Notes: generated from the letters alone by a model not told the origin. Positions 51,924 through 61,662 are shown, counted from the first letter of the stretch. The stretch is DNA of 64,000 bases from Spiroplasma kunkelii CR2-3x (GCF_001274875.1 NZ_CP010899.1:434001-498000); one strand, 5' to 3'. Numbers and translations: made by a program.

Positions 51924-53012
51924 TTATTTAATTAAACTATTCAAAAAGTTAAATGGTGTCTGAAAATTTAAAGACTTATGAACTCTTTCAAAATTATAAA
52001 AATAATAATAATCATTTAATTTATTCTGTAAACTAACGACATTTAATATTTTTTCTTCAAATACAAATAATTTAGTATAATTTTGATGAAATCTTTCAAT
52101 CTTGCCGTTTGACTGTGGAGAACGAACGGGTGTTGTCTGATGAAAAATATTTTTATCTGTTAAAAATTGAGTAAAATTAGTTTCTTTAACATTATTTTTT
52201 TGATTATTCCGATAATTATTAATAAATTCAGAACCGTTATCAGTTCTAATCCGTGTTATTTTAACACCAAATATATTTTTAAAATCACTAATTGCTTTTT
52301 TAACAGAATCAATAGCATTATCAATACTTAATTTATCATAAACATATCCTAATGCTAATCTTGTTTTTTCATCAATAAAATCATAAACATAATACTTTTT
52401 ATCAACTGGAAATTTACTTGGTACAAAATATTTAGCGTCCATCTGTAATAAACCTATTTCTTTAACTTCATATCTTGGATGTTGTTTTTTAATTTATTTA
52501 ATTTTATTTTTTATTTTTAATCATCTTTCATATTTTTTAAGTCAACGAAAAAATGTTTTTAAATTTTTTGGTGCTTTATTTTTTAATTCTTCTCCATGAA
52601 TCCCTTTTTTTAAATTATAAAACAAAGATAAAACACCACCAGCACACTTATTACAATATTCAAAATATAAATTACAAATATTTTGACGAACTTCTTTACT
52701 ATATTGATAATTAATATTATTAGGAATTGTTGACTTTAATAACAATTTATTAAAATCATTATTTTTATATGCAATTAAAATTCTATTCGCTAAATAATAA
52801 AAAGTTGAAAACTTATTTTTAAAATATTTTTTAATTAAATCTTTCAACAAAAATTTATCATTATTAATATAATAATCATTACACAAATTAATATATGAAA
52901 ATATTTTTTGTTTTATTTTTTTATAATATTTATTTTTATAATTTTTACTTAAAAAATTTTTTAATTTTGCTTGTAAATCAAACAAATTAAAATTATTAAT
53001 AATATATTTCAT
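51924..53012 (-). pseudogene. Provirus transposase (rve/DDE type), interrupted by TAA
   Basis: ATG 53012 opens an N-terminal half of about 160 residues (MKYIINNFNLFDLQAKLKNF ... CNKCAGGVLSLFYNLKKGIH) that continues through two TGA-Trp to TAA at 52494-52496. The same frame then reads IKKQHPRYEVKEIGLLQMDA and the catalytic domain (DAKYFVPSKF; RTDNGSEF; SPQSNGKIERF) to 51924. The same TAA is present in the 22-kb copy but is GAA in the 18.9-kb copy. Either a nonsense mutation or a two-protein arrangement with restart at ATG 52442. Confidence 0.8.
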
Positions 53013-53071
53013 TAATTTACACCTACCATCAAAAATATATAAAATTAATATTTAATACAAAATAATTAATA

Positions 53072-53101
53072 TATAATTGATATATAATAAAATCAATTAT
53101 A
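53072..53101. promoter_or_regulatory. Lipoprotein promoter region with inverted repeat
   Basis: TATAATTGAT and its complement ATCAATTATA, 10 bases apart, with a TATAAT (53083-53088) between the arms and AAAAAGGAG at 53113-53121. It could be an operator overlapping the promoter; no regulator is known. Confidence 0.4.
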
Positions 53102-53129
53102 TATAAAACAATAAAAAGGAGTAATCTAT

Positions 53130-53597
53130 ATGAAAAAATGACTTAGCATAATAGGAGTAATCGGATTAACAGCAACAAGCACAACAAGTTTAATTGCTTG
53201 TAAAACACTTAAATCAAATAATAATAGTAAAAACGAGGGCAATAAAGCAGAAACTACACTAAAACCACAACAACCACCAAAAGATAGTAATTGAAAATTA
53301 ATTACTGATTATAATTATTTTGACAAAAATATTGATGATAAATGGTATTTTTTATTTTTAAAAGATGAAAAAAAAGAATTAAGAAATTTAAAATTTAAAA
53401 ATAATTCTAATAATGCTTATGGAATTATTGAATCAAATGGTTTTATTTTTTTCAAATATCTTATAAAAAATACTTATTTACGAAAAGGATTAATTAAAGG
53501 TTTTTATCGTTGAGATGGTGATGGTGAACCACAATTACCAACAATCAACAAAAACACCGGTAAAATTACTGATTGAAAAAAACAAAAAGGAACTTAA
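53130..53597 (+). CDS. Provirus lipoprotein carrying a copy of an adsorption-coat segment
   Basis: 155 residues. The signal peptide MKKWLSIIGVIGLTATSTTS ends in LIAC (Cys24, lipobox), so the protein should be acylated and displayed on the outer face of the membrane. A Lys/Asn/Pro linker (to about residue 52) joins a domain (53-134) encoded by 53288-53530, which is 243 bases identical without mismatch to the complement of 55008-55250 in the large coat gene. Weaker similarity goes on to residue ~150 (TINKNTGKITDW / TINENTGEITDW). Three TGA-Trp. It faces the coat gene and shares a terminator with it. Likely role: blocking adsorption by related virus (inference). Confidence 0.8.
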
Positions 53598-53613
53598 TAA
53601 CAGTTCCTTTTTT
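53582..53613. terminator. Bidirectional terminator between lipoprotein and coat genes
   Basis: AAAAAGGAACT TAATA ACAGTTCCTTTTT, overlapping the ends of both converging genes. Confidence 0.75.
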
Positions 53614-55799
53614 ATATTAATCGTACAAATTTCATAAAGATAATTAATAAAAAGATATTTGTTATTGTATTATACAATGCTGGATTAAATTTTCATACTT
53701 CGAATATTTGACTAAAAAAACTATATACTGTCTCAAAAACCTTGCCAACACCACTCGCTAACTCGTTAACTTGCTTAACTCCCGGAATAGTATTAACAAT
53801 TCAAATTACGGCATTTTTAATATGAGCACCAAAATATCATCAACCCTCAGGCGTTACATATTGTACTTGTCATCATTGCTTATCAGGAAATAAACCACCA
53901 CTATTTATCTCTTGTCAATTATAAATCCCAAAATTAAAATCATAATATCGGTACATATCATTCTCTTTTTGAGCTTGCAATTCAAAAACATTGTAACCGA
54001 TTTTTTGTTCTTCAATTTTCTTGTATTGTAAACCATATTTTGATTGTAAATCACCACCAAAAACATAACCTGAATTTAACTTAATATCATAATTATTAGC
54101 AACCGAAAAATCATAATTAAAAACACTACCATAATTATTAATGGTATAAAACCGATTTTTAAATGCTGAATATAATTTAATATCTAATTGCTTATATTTA
54201 TCCGAAAAATAAAAATATCGTGGATAAATTTTAAAACCATTATTTACTAATAAACCATATTTTTTATTATAACCTTGAACATAAGTATTATTTTCTAAAT
54301 CAAAAATCGTTCGTAAATAATTAGTATAAAATTTCTGTGAAATCTTAAACATACTATTTAATAATTTATCAAATTGTAATTTATCATTAATATTCTCACT
54401 CAATAAAATATTATTAAAATTTTTTAATTTCAAAGCAAAAAAGTTAACTAAAACAGTATTATACTGTAAATTATCAATATATCCATTTTCAATAAATGAA
54501 CTACGATTTTGAAACACTGGCACCAAAGCACTTGCGAAAAATGACTGTAAAAAATTAGATAAATCAAAACGACCGTTAAACTGTTGAAAATATCTTAAAT
54601 CTTTATTATTTATGGATGAATAAATTGAACCATTAAAATTAAAAACTTCACCCGTTCCCGTTCGTATAAAACTAAAATTAAAACTTAAATCATCACTATT
54701 AACATTATTCAACTCTAAACTACCCGAAATAATTAAATTTGCTTCATCAACAGTCAAAATCATTCGATAAATTGATTTTTTAATATTTTTAACATCCAAT
54801 TCATCAACTGTCTCAAAATCAAAAATTATCCGCTTTGTTCCAACCTTATTCGGATTTTCATAATCCGCACTACCACCTTGTTGAACTCTAATATTTTCTT
54901 GCAAAACAGCAGTTAAAGAATAATCAATAAATTCTTTTACAAAATTTTGTTGATAAGTATTTCAATCAGTAATTTCACCGGTGTTTTCGTTGATAGTTGG
55001 TGTTTCAGGTTCACCATCACCATCTCAACGATAAAAACCTTTAATTAATCCTTTTCGTAAATAAGTATTTTTTATAAGATATTTGAAAAAAATAAAACCA
55101 TTTGATTCAATAATTCCATAAGCATTATTAGAATTATTTTTAAATTTTAAATTTCTTAATTCTTTTTTTTCATCTTTTAAAAATAAAAAATACCATTTAT
55201 CATCAATATTTTTGTCAAAATAATTATAATCAGTAATTAATTTTCAATTATCTTGTTTTAACTTAACTCTTGGATAATGATTTTCTTTATAACGCTCAAC
55301 ATTATCCACAATTTTTTTAGACACATCATACATATTATATTTTACGGCAAAAGCATAAATAAAATCAGTTAAATCATTTAAAAAATTTTCCTTTTTAACA
55401 TCATAAAATTTTTCAACCATATATGTATTTTTTCAACTATCTCACATGTGATAAAAACTAAAAAAAGATGAACTTGGTTTATCATAAACAACTCCTGTTG
55501 AATAACTATCTTGTAAAAAATCCAAATACCATTTATCATTAAACAATAATTTTTTTGATGTTTTTAAAGTTGGATTAATAAAATAATTTGTTTCAGACCA
55601 ATTTTCAAAAAAACTGCTGCGTAAAAACATTGTATTAATAAAATCAGTTTCATTAATACCTTTACCAGTACTATTTCTCTTGTTTAAGCGTATAATACTT
55701 CTCATTTAACGGTCTAAACGCCGTTAAAGTAATAAATGGAATAACCAAACCTAAAAAACTTAAAATAAATATGGCAAATAAAGATAACGATTTTTTCAT
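53612..55799 (-). pseudogene. Large plectrovirus adsorption-type coat protein, one-base frameshift
   Basis: Signal-peptide-like start MKKSLSLFAIFILSFLGLVI (ATG 55799). The frame closes at TAG after LKQEK, because CAAGAGAAATAG (55675-55686) has one A more than copy A (CAAGAGAATAG). In the corrected frame it runs ENSTGKGINETDF ... through about 728 residues to TAA 53612-53614. A long beta/aromatic-rich ectodomain is followed by VWKFNPALYNTITNIFLLII, a C-terminal membrane anchor. This is the layout of filamentous-phage pIII-like attachment proteins. Residues ~184-264 are duplicated in the lipoprotein. Confidence 0.75.
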
Positions 55800-55810
55800 A
55801 AACTTAACTC

Positions 55811-56047
55811 CTAACTATACAATGTTTTTGAAACAATAAACCCAACAATATATAAACTCGATATTGTTAACATTAACGGATGACTAAACAAAACTGCCAT
55901 TCTACCAAATAATCAAATTAACCACGTATCAGAATTATATAAATCCATAATAATATTTTTTGCTGATGTAAATTGATTAATAATAACAGTAATAAAACCA
56001 GTTCCAAATATAGCGATTGCCTCCACCAATAAAACTAATTTAATCAT
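55811..56047 (-). CDS. Plectrovirus two-helix membrane protein (78 aa)
   Basis: ATG 56047 overlaps the previous stop by one base. [20 protein letters not shown] ... [20 protein letters not shown] ... two membrane helices. Probably a minor coat or assembly protein, as small hydrophobic genes next to the pIII-like gene are in filamentous phages. Confidence 0.65.
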
Positions 56048-56424
56048 TATTTAACACCTCTTTTAATTTTTGCTTGTTGTCTAATATTTTGACGTTTAAT
56101 TTCTCGTTTAACTTGTTGCTTATTACTATTCTGATAAACATTTTTACCAACATTAATACCTTTTCGTACAGTTGACGAATATATTTGCGAAACACCATTA
56201 TTAACTGTTGAACCTAAATTATTATACTGTGTTGATGTGCCGTGAATTGCGTAAATTGATAACTTAATAACCATAAAAAAAATTAAAAAATAAGCAATCG
56301 ACGTATTTGTCATAGGTAATTTTGTATTTCAAATTACATCAAAAATAAACAAAAATATATCAAAAACAAAACTAAAAATCTTGTCTCAATTACTATTATT
56401 ATTTTCAACTAATAAATTAATCAT
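56047..56424 (-). CDS. Plectrovirus membrane protein with basic tail (125 aa)
   Basis: ATG 56424 overlaps the ATPase end. One membrane segment near residues 45-60 ([20 protein letters not shown]) is followed by a very basic, Gln/Arg/Lys-rich C-terminus ([20 protein letters not shown]) that could contact the DNA. Unknown role in coat or assembly. Confidence 0.65.
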
Positions 56425-57430
56425 CTTTCCTATTTCCTTTCTCTTTTTTAGGTTTTAAATTCTTTTTCAAAATATCAATATCAAATAACTCCAATCGTTC
56501 TTTAACACTTAATTTTGTAATTTCCGACCAATAATATTCTTTTTTATTAATAATTTCATCATTTTTTAAATCACGCACAAATTTTAATCATTGACTATCA
56601 TACTTATTGGCAAATTCAAGCGGAATAATTATTTTAAAAAACCGAATTCCTAATCCAACATCCGACTTATGTTTTACTCGTTTACCTTCTGCTGTTCGTT
56701 CTACTGATTTTGTTTTTCAAATTTCATAATCTGTTATATCTTGAAAAATTCCAATTCGCATAATAAAGAAACGATTAAAAAAATTAAATCCCTTTTTAGC
56801 AACAAGTTTTTTCAATGAAATTGGAATAATAATTCCACTTGCTAACTGGCGAATATTATTTCAAATCATACCCTCACGCTGAGCAGTAAACAACGCACGA
56901 TTACCAAAATGTCTCGCTAAAACAATTCACGGTATTTTACCACTATGAACTTTTTTCTCATCGTGAGGACTAGTTCCATCAATATACAAATAACTTTCAT
57001 CAAATAAAATAACACTATCATCGGGTGGAACTCGTTTTGTTATATCGGTAAAATCTAAATTTTTAAATGTTAAAAATTTAACTTTATCATCTTCTAACGG
57101 ATAATTACTATAAATTTCATCTGTCAATAATTTCATAGTTTGCGATAAATAAGTTAAAAGTAATGTTTTACCAGTTCCTAATTTACCAATAATTACCGAC
57201 AACGGATTATCTCAAATAAATTGAACTAACCGAAAAGCATTTAACTGATAAAAAATATTTTTTCACAATCATCACACAAAATAAACACACTGCAAAGCAA
57301 ACAACAATCAAAATACTAAACCAACACAATACAAAGAAATTATCCAAAATAATAAATCAATTAAACTAAACAAAAACATTGAACCACTAATATAACAATA
57401 ATTTTTAAAGAAAAATACAAAATTTTTCAT
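56417..57430 (-). CDS. Zot/pI-like filamentous phage assembly ATPase
   Basis: 337 residues. Two hydrophobic segments at the N-terminus, then Walker A GKLGTGKT (about 78-85), Walker B SVILFDESYLYI (about 136-147), ARHFGNRALFTAQREGMIWN downstream, and a basic C-terminal part. Proteins of this Zot/gene-I family drive extrusion of filamentous virions through the membrane. About eight TGA-Trp, all conserved against copy A except one. It starts on the stop of the preceding small gene (ATG within TAATG). Confidence 0.85.
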
Positions 57431-57633
57431 TATTTAAAATACCCAACTATTTTAAAAACCATTCACAAGAAAAACCAAGTTAAGAACAAAATAACAATTC
57501 AAATACCAACCATTAAAGTTAAATATTCATTTTGCGTTAAATTCCACATTGTAATAGTTTCAACATTTGTTTTATCTATAAACAAAAATATATGAATAAA
57601 AAACTCTTTTAATTTAATTCAATCATTTTGCAT
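57430..57633 (-). CDS. Plectrovirus small membrane protein (67 aa)
   Basis: MQNDWIKLKEFFIHIFLFID, linker with ETITMWNLTQNEYL, one long hydrophobic helix and basic end. Twin of 43515-43718; conserved, so probably real. Several TGA-Trp. Confidence 0.65.
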
Positions 57634-57635
57634 TT

Positions 57636-57785
57636 TTAAAAACTCCACATTTTTTGAATAAGTTTAAAAAAAATTCCAAAAAACAAAACAATAAATAACA
57701 CAAACGATATAACATATAAAAACTCAGGGGCATTTGCACCAATAATATAACTAACAAATTGAACTCAATAATCATATAAACTCAT
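57636..57785 (-). CDS. Plectrovirus small membrane protein (49 aa)
   Basis: MSLYDYWVQFVSYIIGANAP followed by one membrane helix ending FFKLIQKMWSF. Starts right after the preceding stop. Twin of 43721-43870. Confidence 0.65.
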
Positions 57786-58226
57786 TTAATTTAAATCTTC
57801 CAAATCTTTAATTAATTGTTGCTCTTTTTCAACAGTTCAATTTATTAAATTATTATTGTTATTATTTGCTTTTACTTTTTTAGGTTCACTTGAAAATAAC
57901 GCTTCTTTCATTTTAGTAAAATAATTTTGTTTATATTGATTATATAAATTGATTAATTCTGTTCCAGTTAAATATTTTCAAATATTTCGCTTTAAATTTT
58001 CATCATACTTTATAATAGGATAAGAATTATCATAAATCAAACCGATTGCTACTTGCTCTGAATGTTTTTCACTCGGATAAATAAACTTATTACTCAACCA
58101 AAAACCAATATGGCGATTATGATTGGGTAAATTAATAAAACTTGCTTTATCTGTTGTAAAAGGGATAAATTCCTTACTAATAAAATAATTTTCTATATTC
58201 TGATTTTTCTTAATATAATTACTCAA
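57786..58226 (-). CDS. Plectrovirus soluble protein (146 aa)
   Basis: TTG 58226 is taken as start (GAAGGAG upstream at good spacing); TTG 58244 is in frame too. [20 protein letters not shown] and [20 protein letters not shown] suggest a compact alpha/beta domain, with a charged Asn-rich linker and coil at the end. It is the only clearly soluble, non-ATPase protein of the virus, so a DNA-binding or replication role is possible but unproven. Twin of 43871-44311. Confidence 0.65.
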
Positions 58227-58545
58227 TTTTATCAACTCCTTCAATTTGTCAATATTGAATTAATTTTTCTTTTTCAACATCAAAATCCACCTTAATTTCA
58301 AAAATATATTTTATATGCATAATAATCATAAAAATAAATGATATAAAAGCAAATACAGACATAATAATTTCAAAGAATGGAAAATCTTTACCATAACTTA
58401 ATATTGAAAGATAAATAAATAAACTTAAAATAAATAAATTAATAATATGTCCAAAAAAACAAATCAAATTTAATCAAAAAATATCTTTAATAAAATCTCT
58501 CTTTATTTTTTTATATTCCTTAGTTGTTTTAAATTTCATATCCAT
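58219..58545 (-). CDS. Plectrovirus two-helix membrane protein (108 aa)
   Basis: ATG 58545 with AGGAGATTATATT upstream; basic start [20 protein letters not shown], two membrane segments, charged end. First gene after the repeat region. Twin of 44304-44630. Confidence 0.65.
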
Positions 58546-58902
58546 AATATAATCTCCTAACTAAATATTTGTTTAATAAACAATGTTATAAATAATGTTT
58601 ATATAATGTTTATTTATTGTAATAAACACTGATTATTAACAATGTTATAAAAAATGTTAATATAATGTTTATATATTGTAATAAACAATATTTATTAACA
58701 ATGTTATAGATGAGAATGTTAATGTACTGTTTTTTTAATAAACAATGTTATTAACAATGTTAAATATATAAAATAATAAAAATTGGCACACTTAAAAATA
58801 CTATTTAATTTTTAACAATAGTTATTAAAATATAAAATTATTCAATCAAATCATATAAATAGTTAGTGTGCCACAACTAAAATATATGATAAATAATAAA
58901 TA
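58546..58902. repeat. Iteron-like tandem repeats, non-coding
   Basis: 58570-58770 holds three to four imperfect repeats of about 60-66 bases, each with AACAATGTTAT, then AATGTT(A/T)ATATAATGTTTAT and TTGTAATAAACA-type sequence. 58771-58902 is A+T-rich with no gene. The repeats lie between coat gene and the rest, a plausible origin or control region. Confidence 0.7.
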
Positions 58903-59160
58903 CTAAACTCCTTTAACCATAATACGGAAAAAATTTAATATTTTTATAATACAAAATATAGCAAACGGAATTAAAATAATTCACGCATCGCCTAAGAAAA
59001 CCATTATCTCAGGTAAAATATTTGTTACACCATCCTTAACTTTTCATAATGCACTAGTTAATCCAGTTCAAATACCAGTCATACCCTCAGTCATAGTTTT
59101 AGGTGTAGGTGCTGTTGTTGTTAAAAAATTAACCGCCGTTGTTAAATACATACCTAACAT
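58903..59160 (-). CDS. Plectrovirus major coat protein, putative
   Basis: 85 residues, AAGGAGGATAAAAAATA upstream (the strongest ribosome-binding site of the virus). GMYLTTAVNFLTTTAPTPKT, GMTGIWTGLTSALWKVKDGV, then one strong membrane segment (AWIILIPFAIFCIIKILNFF) and a basic end. Size, small residues, single membrane span and basic C-terminus are those of a filamentous-phage major coat protein (pVIII-like). Confidence 0.72.
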
Positions 59161-59310
59161 TATTTTTTATCCTCCTTTCTTTCAATTTCTTTTTTATCTT
59201 TTTTATTTCGTTTAATTTGACGAATTTTTTGATAAATTCCTAAACCAATATAAAGAAAAATCCCCAATACAATAAGAACACTAAATATTGGTCGTTAATC
59301 AAATTGGCAT
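59160..59310 (-). pseudogene. Plectrovirus small membrane protein, frameshifted
   Basis: From ATG near 59300: MPIWLTT, then a one-base shift; the other frame reads [20 protein letters not shown] and [20 protein letters not shown] to TAA 59160-59162. One membrane helix and a very basic tail. The start MPTWLTT is also kept in copy D. Confidence 0.55.
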
Positions 59311-59339
59311 AATATAACTCCCTTCTAAAAAATTAAAAA

Positions 59340-59442
59340 ATTGAAATTTGCAAATTCGCTCCGCTCGTTGTCGCTTCGCTCCATTAAAAAACATTATTGA
59401 ATAAATTATCCGCTAATAAATTACGCGGAATAATTTATTCTT
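59340..59442. other. Conserved non-coding block with hairpin, plectrovirus
   Basis: Contains a short G+C-rich block (TTCGCTCCGCTCGTTGTCGC) and the imperfect palindrome GAATAAATTATCCGCTAATA / TTACGCGGAATAATTTATTC (59398-59440). Both are kept at 49995-50090 in copy D. Could be the strand-replication origin, packaging signal or a terminator. Confidence 0.6.
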
Positions 59443-59553
59443 TTACTTTTTAATTTCAATATCTTTTGCAATCTTATTAACAGTATTAATAACATTATCT
59501 TTACCATACTTTTTAACTAGCGACCGCAAAATAAAATATTGCTTTGTTTGCAT
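59443..59553 (-). CDS. Plectrovirus 36-residue protein
   Basis: MQTKQYFILRSLVKKYGKDN then VINTVNKIAKDIEIKK; AAGGAGTTGAAATT upstream. Basic and helical. Conserved in copy D with only three changes, which argues that it is translated. Confidence 0.6.
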   Translation of the reverse strand: MQTKQYFILRSLVKKYGKDNVINTVNKIAKDIEIKK

Positions 59554-59642
59554 AATTTCAACTCCTTAATTAAAAATATTAAAAAAAATTTACTTTCCAA
59601 AACTGTAAAAACCAAAAATACAAAATGTGTGTGGTTTCTACA

Positions 59643-59839
59643 AAAAATTAGAAGATGGTTTAATTTTACATTTATAAAATGGCAATGAACAAATTAAAGA
59701 AATTGCTTATCGTGCTTTTGAAGAAAAAGTAATTTTAATTACTATTAAATCATTTGTAACAAATATTACCAAAATTTATGATCGTGTTGTTTTTTCAGTT
59801 AATAAAAATTTTGGTAAAGCAAGTGCATTAAGTAATTAA
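59643..59839 (+). pseudogene. C-terminus of the ABC ATPase split by the provirus
   Basis: KLEDGLILHL, one TAA, then NGNEQIKEIAYRAFEEKVIL and FVTNITKIYDRVVFSVNKNF to TAA 59837-59839. Joined with 51765 it restores ...PIIEKLEDGLILHL, the usual C-terminal extension of such ATPases. Confidence 0.75.
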
Positions 59840-59841
59840 TG

Positions 59842-59936
59842 TTAAAAAACCTTAGTAAAATAATTTTTTTGAGCTATAATTATAACGAAGATTATTAATG
59901 TAGTTTTAAAATTACTTTACATAGTAAGGTTTTTTT
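59842..59936 (+). promoter_or_regulatory. Promoter and possible leader hairpin before the transporter gene
   Basis: AAAAAACCTTAGTA at 59842 is complementary (one mismatch) to TAGTAAGGTTTTTT at about 59919-59934; TATAAT boxes (near 59875) lie between. The right arm plus T run could be an attenuator just before GGTGGGAGGAAATTAA. Confidence 0.35.
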
Positions 59937-59965
59937 ATTTTTTTATTAGGTGGGAGGAAATTAAT

Positions 59966-61561
59966 TTGTCAGAAGTTTTAACAGATCGTGAAAAAAAAAT
60001 ACGGTTTGAAAAACCTTGAAAAACAATAGCATACTTTTGTGTTCCAACTGTTTTCTTAATGATTGTTCAAGGGTTATACAATATTGTTGATAAAAGTTTA
60101 GCATTATCATTTGCCGCACCCGATTTAATTCATGACCAATTTTATATTGATGCATATAATTGGTTAAAAAATATTAGTGTTACAGAAATTCCTTTAGCTG
60201 ATATGCGGTCATTTATTAATGTTGCAACTCAATATGCTTCACAAACATATAACTTACAATGGTCGTTTAGTATTATGATTGGAATGGGTTGTGCAATGAA
60301 TTTTTCAATTGCTTATGGGCAACGTGATATTCCAAGTATGCGTCGAATTGCAGGAAATGGTTTTTCATTAACAGTTCTTTTTTCAATCATTGTCGCATTT
60401 GCAATTTTTTGTATTGTATTTCCGGGATGAAACGCTATATTTATTACTTCTCAAATGGTAAAACATTATAATCCAATTACAGAAAGTTTATGTTGAGAAT
60501 ATTCATTTCCAATGTTAGCAGCAGCACCAATGATGTTTTTAAGTTATTATTTTATGTCCTTAATTCGTAGTGAAGGACGAATGAAATGAGTAATAATTAT
60601 GATTTTAAGTTCATTATTAATTAATGCCGCAGCTGCCATTTTCTTTATGAGAGTTTGTCATCTTGGAATGTCAGGAGCAATGTTGGGAACAGTTTTTTCT
60701 TGAACAGTACAAGTAATTTGAGGATTTATTATTGTTTTTAAAACAAAAAATAGTTATTCAAAATTTTACTGAAATGACTTATTCCAAATTGAAGGAAAAA
60801 ATATTGCTAATTTTACTAAAGCAGGATTACCAAATTTTATTAATAATGCTGCTTTAGTCGTTACATCTTATGTTGCAATATCCCTTGTTGTTCAGTTACC
60901 AAACCAAGAATATCATAACGGGGTTGCTGTTTTTCAGGAACTTTATTCTTCAATTGTGCCATGAATGACATTAGTATTATCAGCAGGGGTTGGTGTTACA
61001 CAAGGGGCTCGTAGTATTATTGCTTATAATTATGGGGCAAAAAAGAATGCTCGAATTTGAGAAGTTTTAAAACGGGTTAGTTTATTAATTATTATTTGAT
61101 TTTGTTTAATGTTAATTGTCTTTATTATTTTTGGAAAATATATGATGATGTTATTTGCTTTTCCTGAAAAATATGCAACGAAATATCGTTGATGAATTGT
61201 TTTAAACTTTATGACTTATCCATTTTGTTCATTAACTTATATTGCTTTAACGTTGTTCCAAGGAATTAATCGTTCCTTTTTAGCAACATTTACAAGTAGT
61301 TTACGTTCAATTATTGTAATTTTACAATTAATTGGAATTGGTTTTAGCATTAGTCAAGCAACTGGAAATCCAATTTTCTATTATTTCTTTATTGGTTTAA
61401 ATGATTTAATTTCAGCAGCAATTATTATTCCAATTTTAGTTTACTACTGAAGAAAATATCGTAACAAATTAGTTGATGAGCCTGATCCATATTTTAATGA
61501 ATATCAAGAAGATTTACGAACTAAAAAAGTTTTAAAAGTGAAACATAAACAAAAAAAATAA
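59966..61561 (+). CDS. MATE-family multidrug/cation transporter
   Basis: 531 residues from TTG 59966, supported by TAGGTGGGAGGAAATTAAT. Twelve membrane segments in two halves. The family-like early segment FCVPTVFLMIVQGLYNIVDK, mid-helix GLPNFINNAALVVTSYVAIS, and LVLSAGVGVTQGARSIIAYNYGAKK match MATE exporters, which expel drugs or metabolites using Na+ or H+ gradients. Many TGA-Trp. The N-terminal outer loop (about 40 residues) is longer than usual. The gene is followed by a strong terminator. Confidence 0.8.
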
Positions 61562-61577
61562 CAAGGTTTGAATATCT

Positions 61578-61615
61578 AAAATAGACACATAAAATTAATT
61601 TTATGTGTCTATTTT
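61578..61615. terminator. Strong bidirectional terminator
   Basis: A 38-base perfect palindrome, AAAATAGACACATAAAAT and its complement, with T-rich flank. Confidence 0.85.
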
Positions 61616-61662
61616 ATTGAAGATTATTTGTTATTAATTATAAGATAAATTTATAAGATAAA

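Larger units (their letters stand above)
51766..59642 (-). mobile_element. Plectrovirus (SpV1-like) provirus B, 7,877 bp
   Basis: The left end TGTATTATACCACATACATT and the right end, complement of TGTAGAAACCACACACATTT, form about 23-bp imperfect inverted ends. It is flanked by AAAAATTAGAAGATG at 51751-51765 and 59643-59657, a 15-bp direct repeat within one ABC-ATPase coding sequence. Contents on the minus strand: 36-aa protein, small membrane protein, coat protein, repeats, four small proteins, Zot-like ATPase, two small proteins, large adsorption-type coat protein, transposase; on the plus strand one lipoprotein gene. The size matches plectrovirus genomes. No HUH-type replication gene was seen, so it may need help or be defective. 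Confidence 0.85.

Noticed and set aside
57786-58226. Rolling-circle replication initiator in provirus B
   Set aside because: NHNRHIGF superficially recalls a His-rich motif, but the HUH arrangement and a paired catalytic Tyr motif are not present.
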